From QHCE01 sp038260095 (lineage in GTDB: Bacteria > Actinomycetota > Actinomycetes > Mycobacteriales > QHCE01), in assembly GCA_038260095.1 (NCBI GenBank), contig JBBSOC010000005.1:1-64000 (forward strand): a DNA stretch of 64,000 bases. Reading direction: 5' to 3'. How positions within the stretch are numbered: the stretch's first letter is position 1; each line of letters opens with the position of its first letter. Shown one piece after another: positions 58,301 to 64,000 of this stretch. The notes under the pieces were generated by a model. It was not told where the DNA came from and searched no databases. It was given only the letters and a program-made list of their open reading frames with translations. The position numbers and the translations under genes are program-made.

Positions 58301-59040
58301 ATGCACGGCATACCAGACGATAGCTACGACCTATACGCGTTAGAGCGCCGGTTGCGGCGCCGCGGATTCGAACACGTTGCTGGCGCGGATGAGGCAGGGC
58401 GAGGTGCGTGCGCCGGGCCACTCGTGGCTGCCGCAGTAGTTCTGCCGCCTCGAGGCGCGGGCAAGCTTAGGGGCCTTACTGACTCTAAGCTGCTGAGCCC
58501 GCTGCGTCGGGAGCAGCTCTATGAGCAGATACTGCTATGCGCACCCCCAGCTATGCGGTAGTGGTTGTTCCCGCGGCTGAAGTGGATGCAACTGGGGTGC
58601 ATCGCGCCAATCTCGCCGCGCTGCGGCGTGCGGTCGCGGGATTGTCTGGACCAGTGGATTATGCACTTACCGACGGGTTTGGTGTGAGAGGTATGACTGT
58701 GCCCAACCTGGGTATTTGGAAAGGCGACCAGGTGAGTGCATGTATCGCGGCGGCGTCCGTGGTCGCCAAAGTGACTCGTGACCAGATGATGTGCCGACTT
58801 GGAGACAGCTTCCCGGCCTATGACTTTTCACGGCATAAGGGGTACATCACGACCAGTCACAGCATGGCCCTGCGTGAACATGGACCATGCTCGGAACATC
58901 GGTGGAGCTTCACCAATGTGGTAGAAGCCGCGATGTGGTGGCGCGTTAGCCAGCCCGCATCGAGTTTTCGGGTCAGACCGGGGGCAGCCAGCACTAACTC
59001 GCGGCCCTGGGCCAGAATGACAGCAGAGGTGAGACAATGA
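58301..59040 (+). pseudogene. rnhB: Ribonuclease HII split by a -1 frameshift at a C5 run
   Basis: From ATG 58301 the frame gives FEHVAGADEAGRGACAGPLV (catalytic Asp-Glu) and LTDSKLLSPLRREQLYEQIL, then stops at 58559-58561. The continuation is in another frame (58537-59040): SYAVVVVPAAEVDATGVHRA, YALTDGFGV (Asp), VSACIAAASVVAKVTRD (Asp) and YDFSRHKGYITTSHSMALRE. The break falls at CCCCC 58544-58548; one more C would join both parts into a normal RNase HII of about 245 residues. All catalytic residues are preserved. This may be a recent mutation, a phase-variable tract, translational slippage or a sequencing error. RNase HII removes RNA from DNA. Confidence 0.9.
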
Positions 59041-59345
59041 GCGCCGAAGATCTCGAAAAGTACGAGACCGACATGGAGCTGCAGCTGTATCGCGAGTACC
59101 GCGATATCGTTCGACAGTTCACTTATGTTGTGGAGACCGAGCGGCGTTTTTACCTTGCTAATTCTGTGGATCTTCATGTCCGTAATGCGTCCGGCGAGGT
59201 GTACTTCGAGCTGGAAATGTCTGACGCTTGGGTGTGGGACATGTATAGACCCGCGCGTTTCGTCAAGCATGTACGGGTGGTCACGTTCAAAGACGTTAAC
59301 GTCGAGGAACTGGATAAGCCAGATATATCCCTACCGGGGACATAG
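59037..59345 (+). CDS. DUF2469 family protein
   Basis: 102 residues, start overlapping the rnhB end (ATGA). MSAEDLEKYETDMELQLYRE, YRDIVRQFTYVVETERRFYL, ANSVDLHVRNASGEVYFELE and MSDAWVWDMYRPARFVKHVR are very strongly conserved across Actinomycetota, where the gene always follows rnhB. The function is unknown. The protein is acidic and soluble. It is intact although rnhB is split. Confidence 0.95.
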   Translation: MSAEDLEKYETDMELQLYREYRDIVRQFTYVVETERRFYLANSVDLHVRNASGEVYFELEMSDAWVWDMYRPARFVKHVRVVTFKDVNVEELDKPDISLPGT

Positions 59346-59374
59346 TGGCTGGCCAGAGCGGCTCTACTCGGTGG

Positions 59375-59536
59375 TTAGCGGCCTTCGGCTCGCCGTTGTG
59401 CGCGGCTCGCTTGCACCTCGGTGGTCGCTAGGACGATGGCCCCGTTCTCCGGCAATGCTGTGCCCTCTAGCCTTGCCCTAATCCGATCTACCACGTCCTG
59501 GAGCCCCGGGTGTTGCTGTAGCGCGTCCTCTACCAC
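59375..59536 (-). CDS. Small open frame following the RHH gene
   Basis: 53 codons from GTG 59536, 8 nt after the stop of the RHH antitoxin; AGGA lies just upstream and fits translation coupling. The sequence begins VVEDALQQHPGLQDVVDRIR, runs through ALPENGAIVLATTEVQ and ends with a basic tail. The first part looks like a helix and the second like a strand-turn. I do not recognise it. It takes the toxin position but is very short. It could be a small toxin, a remnant, or no gene. Confidence 0.4.
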   Translation of the reverse strand: MVEDALQQHPGLQDVVDRIRARLEGTALPENGAIVLATTEVQASRAQRRAEGR

Positions 59537-59544
59537 TTCGTATC

Positions 59545-59856
59545 CTAAGCCGCGTGTTCAGCGCGGACTACTGATGCGAGTCGTTCAAGTTCAGCGGCTA
59601 CGTCTGTATGACTATCCGCGGCCGCGACTCCTTGCGTAATCCACTGGCGTACTACCACCGACACAGGTAAATGCCTCTCGGTGGCAATAGACCGCACCGA
59701 GCTATACATGTTGTGGTCAAGACGCACGGGAATTACTGCATCTTTCGCTGCTTTTTTTCGCTCAATTTCTAGCGCCGCTGCCAGGGTTTCTTCCTCTGTG
59801 ACTCCCGCAATCGCGCGTTCGACCAGCTTTTGCTTCTCGGTGGCAGTGAGTGTCAT
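59545..59856 (-). CDS. Ribbon-helix-helix-type antitoxin-like protein
   Basis: 103 residues from ATG 59856 (open to 59901). The middle KKAAKDAVIPVRLDHNMYSS and VRSIATERHLPVSVVVRQWI fit a ribbon-helix-helix domain (V-P-V-R-L-D strand, then two helices). It is preceded by an unusual helical N-terminus of about 40 residues. The C-terminus AAELERLASVVRAE is helical. An upstream dyad TATAC-n5-GTATA lies at 59912-59926. A typical toxin is not seen; a small open frame follows (59375-59536). Confidence 0.65.
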   Translation of the reverse strand: MTLTATEKQKLVERAIAGVTEEETLAAALEIERKKAAKDAVIPVRLDHNMYSSVRSIATERHLPVSVVVRQWITQGVAAADSHTDVAAELERLASVVRAEHAA

Positions 59857-59911
59857 AGGTAATCTCCATCGCCCATAACGGACGCTCCACTGAATAGACA
59901 CATGATCAACG

Positions 59912-59926
59912 TATACTACTTGTATA
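59912..59926. promoter_or_regulatory. Dyad upstream of the RHH gene
   Basis: TATAC-TACTT-GTATA is a perfect 5-bp inverted repeat about 56 bp upstream of the start at 59856. On the minus strand it also contains -10-like TATAC/TATAG sequences, so it may be an operator overlapping the promoter. Confidence 0.45.
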
Positions 59927-60057
59927 GACTACAGCCAGCTGCGAAATTCAGCAGCGGAGAAAAAAGAGTCCCATCCGGCTGTCCACACGGGTGAACGTTA
60001 TCCACGGCCTGGCGCCAGGCGCTCTAGGCCTTGCCCGAACCGTTGCAAACTAGCCAA

Positions 60058-60429
60058 ATGAAGGGCAACAACAACCAAGCGATCGGGGCCGTCGGCGAGG
60101 CCGCGGCGGTGCGTTACCTGGTGCGCGCTGGACACGTCGTGTTGGACCGAAACTGGCGCTGCTGGCAGCATGAGCTGCGAGGCGAGCTCGATATTGTGGC
60201 TCGCGATGGTGCCACCATCGTATTTTGTGAAGTCAAAACCCGTCGCGGCACACGCTTTGGGCATCCAGTTGAAGCCGTGGTGCCAGCCAAGGCACGTCGC
60301 ATCCATCAACTAGCGCTTGTGTGGTTAAGCCACAACCAGCTGCGTTCGCAAGGGATGCGGTTCGACGTGATCGGTGTCTGGCTCCGCTCCTCAGGTGTGC
60401 ATCTTGATCACATTCGTTCGGCGTTTTGA
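60058..60429 (+). CDS. yraN: YraN family (UPF0102) endonuclease-like protein
   Basis: 123 residues from ATG 60058 (open from 60031). IGAVGEAAAVRYLVRAGHVV, DRNWRC, ELDIVARDGATIVFCEVKTR and RRGTRFGHPVEAV show the PD-(D/E)xK-like nuclease core (E, D, E-x-K). The role is unproven, though it lies beside comM and dprA and is often tied to DNA uptake or recombination. Its TGA overlaps the comM ATG (TGATG). Confidence 0.93.
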   Translation: MKGNNNQAIGAVGEAAAVRYLVRAGHVVLDRNWRCWQHELRGELDIVARDGATIVFCEVKTRRGTRFGHPVEAVVPAKARRIHQLALVWLSHNQLRSQGMRFDVIGVWLRSSGVHLDHIRSAF

Positions 60430-61964
60430 TGGGTTTCGCCGCTACTCGAGCAATGGCGTTGATCGGCGTGCAGGGGCATCCCGTGCAGGTCGAAGTCCAC
60501 CTAGCGCAAGGGCTCCCTGCCGTGTTGGTTACCGGGCTGCCAGACGCGGCCGTCGCACAAGCCCGTGATCGAGTGCGTGCCGCCGTGCTCAACTCCGGTT
60601 ATAGCTGGCCGCAAGGGCGAATCACGATTGGGCTGGGTCCAGCGTGGCTACCCAAACATGGCAGCAGCTATGACCTCGCCGTTGCTGTAGCTCTGCTTGC
60701 CGCCGACGGCAAACTCGCTCCGAAAGCGCTGGATGGTTGGGTGTTTGTTGGCGAGCTTGGTCTCGATGGTGGAGTTCGCCCAGTGCGCGGGGTGCTTCCC
60801 GCTGTGCTCGCCGCACGTCGCGCAGGTGCGGCGCATGTGGTTGTTCCGGTAGGCAATCGGGCTGAGGCGGAGCTTGTTCCTGACGTATCGGTGCAAACTG
60901 TGCGGCGTCTCGGCGAGCTCGTAGCACTGCTGCGTGGAGAACCAATTGCTGAGGAGCTACCTATCCAGACTCCAAGCGCAAGTGATTCTTTATCCGATGC
61001 AACCGGCGTGATCGAGCCGGACATCGCGGACGTTGCGGGTCAAGAACTCGGCAGGTTTGGGATTGAAGTCGCTGCTGCTGGCGCCCACCATGTGGCGCTG
61101 TTCGGGCCACCGGGGGCCGGTAAAACGATGCTTGCGGAGCGGCTACCGGGGGTGCTACCTCCGCTAGATACCGAGGCCGCGTTGGAGGTGGCGGCGATAC
61201 GTTCGGTGGCTGGCGAGCTCACAGTAGGGGAGAACAGCGATCAACCTCCCTACCAGGCTCCGCATCACACGTCGTCCGTCGCGGCGATTATTGGTGGTGG
61301 CTCCACGTTGGCGCGGCCAGGTGCGGTGAGCCTTGCGCATCGCGGAGTGTTGTTTCTTGACGAGGCTGGGGAATTTCGCCGCGGTGTACTCGATGCGCTG
61401 CGCCAGCCGTTGGAGCGGGGCGAAGTGGTGTTGGCGCGTTCCGGCGGTGTCACGATCTACCCGGCACGGATTCAGTTGGTACTGGCGAGCAACCCGTGCG
61501 CTTGTGCGGCTGGGAGAGAAATTAGCTGTGAATGTGGGCCTGCTGCACTTCGTAGGTTTCGAAGCCGGCTTTCGGGTCCGCTGCTGGATCGGGTTGATAT
61601 TCAGCTTGAGCTAGGGCCGGTTACCCCCAGTGCGCTGCTAGCTGATCGGGAGTGGGTGGAAGCCAGTGCCGTAGTTGCCAAACGGGTAGCTGATGCGCGT
61701 ACCGCCGCCGCGGCTCGGTGGGCTGGCTCCGGCTGGGAAACCAACAGCGCGATACCAGGCCAAACGTTGCGCGGAGTGCGGCGACTTTCGCGCGCGACTA
61801 CCGCCGCGGCTGAACATGCCCTCGATCTTGGCGAGCTATCGGCGCGAGGATATGACCGAGTGCTGCGCTTGTCGTGGACGCTTGCCGATCTGCGAGGGGC
61901 AAACTCGCCAGCGGCCAGCGATGTAAATGAGGCGATGGCGCTGCGACTTCGGCGGCACGCATGA
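60429..61964 (+). CDS. comM: ComM/YifB-family Mg-chelatase-like AAA ATPase
   Basis: 511 residues from ATG 60429 (TTG 60426 is also in frame). The N-terminal Lon-protease-like domain shows ALIGVQGHPVQVEVHLAQGL. The AAA part has HHVALFGPPGAGKTMLAERL (Walker A), HRGVLFLDEAGEF (Walker B) and LVLASNPCACAAGREISCEC (zinc Cys). The C-terminal helix bundle is GLSARGYDRVLRLSWTLADL in sense (here LSARGYDRVLRLSWTLADLR). ComM is a helicase that extends branch migration during natural transformation. It is followed by dprA with ATGA overlap. Confidence 0.95.
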   Translation: MGFAATRAMALIGVQGHPVQVEVHLAQGLPAVLVTGLPDAAVAQARDRVRAAVLNSGYSWPQGRITIGLGPAWLPKHGSSYDLAVAVALLAADGKLAPKALDGWVFVGELGLDGGVRPVRGVLPAVLAARRAGAAHVVVPVGNRAEAELVPDVSVQTVRRLGELVALLRGEPIAEELPIQTPSASDSLSDATGVIEPDIADVAGQELGRFGIEVAAAGAHHVALFGPPGAGKTMLAERLPGVLPPLDTEAALEVAAIRSVAGELTVGENSDQPPYQAPHHTSSVAAIIGGGSTLARPGAVSLAHRGVLFLDEAGEFRRGVLDALRQPLERGEVVLARSGGVTIYPARIQLVLASNPCACAAGREISCECGPAALRRFRSRLSGPLLDRVDIQLELGPVTPSALLADREWVEASAVVAKRVADARTAAAARWAGSGWETNSAIPGQTLRGVRRLSRATTAAAEHALDLGELSARGYDRVLRLSWTLADLRGANSPAASDVNEAMALRLRRHA

Positions 61965-63103
61965 GCCAGCGGGAGCGGTGCGCCGCGGCGGTGCTGTCGG
62001 AACTGATCGAGCCCGGGCAGCTGGAGCTGTATGCGTTAGTTGTCGAGCACGGCGCCGCTGCTGCGCTGGATCGGCTGCTTGCAGCTGGCGGCCCAGTGCA
62101 ACTGTCGCGAACAGTGAGCACGAAGCTGGGGCGACGTGATCCGTACGTGCGGGGAGCGGAGTTGATTACCCAGGCGCAGCGTTGCGGAGCTCGGCTACTC
62201 ACGCCACAAGATGCGCAGTGGCCGCAGCAGCTCACCGATTTGGCAGCCTTGAGCTGCGATGATTGCACCGCTGCGCCGCCCATCGCGTTGTGGCTGCGTG
62301 GAGAGCTGTCACTGCGCGATGCGTGCCGACGTTCAGTCTCCATCGTTGGTGCGCGTGCCGCCACTAGCTACGGCACGCACGCAACTACCGAGCTTGCTGC
62401 TGGCTTGGCGCGCCGGGGCTGGACCGTTATCTCCGGTGCTGCTTATGGTGTAGATGGCGCCGCACACCGGGGTGCCCTCGCAGCCGAAGGTGCCACAGTG
62501 GCAGTGCTCGCCTGCGGGGTGGATCGCGCATATCCCGCAGGTCATGCCCGTTTATTGCAGCGGATATCTGAAACCGGCTTGGTGATCAGCGAGTGGCCCC
62601 CGGCAAGCCCGCCGCTTCGTCATAGGTTTTTGATTCGGAATCGGGTGATAGCGGCTTTGGGGCGCGGGGTGGTGGTTACCGAGGCTGCTCGGCGCAGTGG
62701 AAGTCGGGTCACGGCGCGGCGGGCGCAAGAGCTGGGCCGCCCAGTAATGGCGTTGCCCGGCCCGGTTACATCGGCGATGTCGGTGGGGCCGCACGAGTTG
62801 ATACGAGATTGGCAGGCAACTCTGGTCACCAGTGCCGCCGATGTCATCGCCGAAGTCGGCAGTCTGAGCGATGTATTTGCTGAGCAGGCCGAATTTGGCC
62901 ATGCTGATGCATGTAATGATCCCGAGTCGCAGCACGCCAGGCTACTTAAGGCGTTTCCGGCTCGGCAAGCTGCCAGCGTGGAGCAGCTGGCAGCGGCCTG
63001 TCAGATGACTCCCCGTCAGGTACGCGGCATTCTTCCCGACTTGATCATGCGGCGGCTCATCGTGGATCATCCGGCCGGCTTCGCACGTACTACACCTTCC
63101 TAA
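61961..63103 (+). CDS. dprA: DNA processing protein DprA (Smf)
   Basis: 380 residues, start overlapping comM by 4 bp. Core: VSIVGARAATSYGTHATTEL, AAGLARRGWTVISGAAYGVD, GAAHRGALAAEGATVAVLAC, GLVISEWPPASPPLRHRFLI, RNRVIAALGRGVVVTEAARR and SGSRVTARRAQELGRPVMAL, the full Rossmann-like DprA fold. The C-terminal winged helix is present (ASVEQLAAACQMTPRQVRGI). It loads RecA on incoming single-stranded DNA. Together with comM it suggests that transformation functions are at least conserved here. Confidence 0.96.
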   Translation: MSQRERCAAAVLSELIEPGQLELYALVVEHGAAAALDRLLAAGGPVQLSRTVSTKLGRRDPYVRGAELITQAQRCGARLLTPQDAQWPQQLTDLAALSCDDCTAAPPIALWLRGELSLRDACRRSVSIVGARAATSYGTHATTELAAGLARRGWTVISGAAYGVDGAAHRGALAAEGATVAVLACGVDRAYPAGHARLLQRISETGLVISEWPPASPPLRHRFLIRNRVIAALGRGVVVTEAARRSGSRVTARRAQELGRPVMALPGPVTSAMSVGPHELIRDWQATLVTSAADVIAEVGSLSDVFAEQAEFGHADACNDPESQHARLLKAFPARQAASVEQLAAACQMTPRQVRGILPDLIMRRLIVDHPAGFARTTPS

Positions 63104-63141
63104 AGCGGCCTGAACTTGCCGCAGCGGTACTATGCCGTGGC

Positions 63142-63169
63142 CATACCGACATGGTACCGTTATGGTATG
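63142..63169. promoter_or_regulatory. Probable operator of the MazF module
   Basis: CATACC (63142-63147), central GGTACC (63153-63158) and GGTATG (63164-63169) form a symmetric three-part palindrome, each outer arm 11 bp from the centre. It overlaps the antitoxin start codon, as expected for self-repression. Confidence 0.6.
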
Positions 63170-63400
63170 ACGGTTCAGATAGCAGTGCGACTACCTGATG
63201 ATCTGGTCACGTATGTAGATCGGCAGGTCCAAAGCGGGCTCGTGTCCTCCCGAGCGGCGGCTGTTGCACGTGCGCTTGAACTTCAACGGCGGCGAGAAAT
63301 CGCCGAACGCGACGCGGCAATTTATCTTGCGCACGGCGAGGTGGAAGAGTTTGAACCTATGGTCGCCCATTTGTCAGGATCGCATTTGGACCTTGACTGA
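63167..63400 (+). CDS. RHH antitoxin of a MazF pair
   Basis: 77 residues from ATG 63167 (open from 63116). TVQIAVRLPDDLVTYVDRQV and SGLVSSRAAAVARALELQRR are a clear ribbon-helix-helix domain (strand, helix, turn, helix). The acidic C-terminus (VEEFEPMVAHLSGSHLDLD) should fill the MazF site. The stop overlaps the toxin start (TGATG). It appears complete. Confidence 0.9.
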   Translation: MTVQIAVRLPDDLVTYVDRQVQSGLVSSRAAAVARALELQRRREIAERDAAIYLAHGEVEEFEPMVAHLSGSHLDLD

Positions 63401-63699
63401 TGCGTCCTATCCACGTTGTGAAGCTCGACAAGCTACGGCCGGCGCTGGTCCTCACTCGAGAGATCGTTGTCCCGTATCGCAAGTGGGTTACGATCGCGCC
63501 TATCACCAGCACTGTTCGCGGCCTTGCCACCGAAGTCACCCTCGGAGCGGCTAACGGTCTTGACCATGAATGTGTTCTCAGCTGCGACAACATTCATACG
63601 ATCGAAGTCGACAAAATTGGACGCCTGGTGGGGTACTTGCGGGCCGACCAAGAATCGGCACTGGCCGAGGCGATTAAAGCCGCCTTCAATCTGTATTAG
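63400..63699 (+). CDS. mazF: MazF/PemK-family endoribonuclease toxin
   Basis: 99 residues. MRPIHVVKLDKLRPALVLTR is the usual opening, with the conserved Arg-Pro. WVTIAPITSTVRGLATEVTL holds the catalytic Thr/Ser region, and LSCDNIHTIEVDKIGRLVGY the second motif. It cuts single-stranded RNA at short motifs. It is coupled to the antitoxin. The length is normal, all main motifs are visible, and so the module looks active. Confidence 0.9.
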   Translation: MRPIHVVKLDKLRPALVLTREIVVPYRKWVTIAPITSTVRGLATEVTLGAANGLDHECVLSCDNIHTIEVDKIGRLVGYLRADQESALAEAIKAAFNLY

Positions 63700-63800
63700 G
63701 GGTCAGCTGAACTGCCTCGAACGTGGCGTTGCGGTTCCTTCCAGCACGAGCAACTGACCTTGCTGCATGGCTTAGTGACCACCAGTACGCTGCGCTGGAT

Positions 63801-63817
63801 GATATCCTTGATATCAA
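63801..63817. promoter_or_regulatory. GATATC repeats before the last antitoxin gene
   Basis: GATATC occurs at 63801-63806 and 63810-63815. The second is part of a perfect 10-bp palindrome TTGATATCAA (63808-63817), 12 bp before the start codon. It is a likely antitoxin operator. Confidence 0.45.
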
Positions 63818-63829
63818 TAGGGGGTAGCT

Positions 63830-64000
63830 ATGTCTGACCTGCTCATTCGTGATGTTCCAGCCAGTGTCGTGTCGGCGATCGATGCCCGCGCCGCACTGCT
63901 TGGGCTTTCGCGCAGCGAATACTTACGCCGACAGCTAGCCGAAAGCATATCGACTTCAGAACAGGCAGTGACTGTAAAAGATCTGTCGGAATTTGCCGAG
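63830..64000 (+). CDS. VapB/FitA-like antitoxin, N-terminal part (runs off the window)
   Basis: 57 codons are open from ATG 63830, with GGGGG as a poor site. SDLLIRDVPASVVSAIDARA and ALLGLSRSEYLRRQLAESIS match the FitA/VapB ribbon-helix-helix family, which normally precedes a PIN toxin. The toxin would lie beyond the window. The gene follows the MazF module by 130 bp, so two TA loci are adjacent. Confidence 0.85.
   Translation, partial: MSDLLIRDVPASVVSAIDARAALLGLSRSEYLRRQLAESISTSEQAVTVKDLSEFAE

Noticed and set aside
59421..59639. Plus-strand open frame after DUF2469
   Set aside because: It is antisense to the RHH module, rich in Ser, Arg and Pro, and has no ribosome site or recognisable similarity.
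1..64000. Insertion sequences, integrases, prophage genes, replication origin, rRNA or tRNA genes
   Set aside because: None was recognised when reading both strands; accessory genes are present but without visible mobility genes.

Overview
The window is a piece of an actinobacterial chromosome of moderate G+C content (estimated by eye, not computed). The gene set points to the mycolate/PIM-making side of the phylum (Mycobacteriales or a near relative). It has a PimB-type mannosyltransferase beside an NlpC/P60 hydrolase and a FadD15-type acyl-CoA ligase, a 180-kDa NAD-glutamate dehydrogenase, the conserved actinobacterial DUF2469 protein, and two gene orders known from mycobacteria (yceD-rpmF-rnc-mutM-smc-ftsY, and rpsP-KH-rimM-trmD-rplS-lepB-rnhB-DUF2469-yraN-comM-dprA). 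The species cannot be named from the sequence.

Layout. 0-5 kb: the end of metF, a GNAT/acyltransferase divergent pair, a Phd/RelE-type toxin-antitoxin (TA) pair and an exported NodB deacetylase. 5-11 kb: a thioredoxin-TPR (CnoX-like) protein and the giant gdh. 11-18.4 kb: envelope block with a membrane protein, an NlpC/P60 endopeptidase and pimB on the plus strand, facing a minus-strand run fadD15-histidine kinase-response regulator. 18.6-19.3 kb: a VapBC-like pair whose toxin is frameshifted. 19.7-31.5 kb: ligA, yceD, rpmF, rnc, mutM, a convergent CAP-domain gene, a candidate small RNA, a small coiled-coil gene, smc, a DinJ antitoxin with a deleted YafQ toxin, and ftsY. 31.5-38.6 kb: accessory block between ftsY and ffh with a phosphotransferase-like kinase, an RCK-pore-RCK channel, a large secreted GH2 enzyme and a second Phd/RelE pair. 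38.8-53.5 kb: ffh, then a mixed block with a secreted serine protease, a lipoprotein, an amidohydrolase, HepT/MntA, YyaL, a DUF433/DUF5615 pair behind eight 16-bp tandem repeats, a GNAT, D-amino-acid oxidase, YihY, a streptomycin-kinase-like gene, a short-type proS and a DUF4143 ATPase. 53.9-63.1 kb: the rpsP-to-dprA chromosomal core, interrupted by an RHH antitoxin module. 63.1-64 kb: a MazF module and the start of another antitoxin gene.

Three themes stand out. (1) TA-type loci are dense (nine intact, broken or partial), and at least two toxins are visibly broken (5-bp duplication in the PIN toxin, internal deletion in YafQ) while their antitoxins stay open. (2) An interspersed hairpin element recurs between genes (22.7, 25.8 and 34.1 kb, probably a short version at 47.1 kb). 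Its core is conserved, while the outer stems differ in sequence between copies yet remain self-complementary within each copy. This is the best candidate for an undescribed element in the window. (3) Several structured leaders or operators can be seen: a promoter/fold/terminator array at 25.4-25.5 kb, a stem-loop before rpsP, and a double palindrome before proS. The housekeeping genes look intact except rnhB, which is split by a frameshift at a C5 run.
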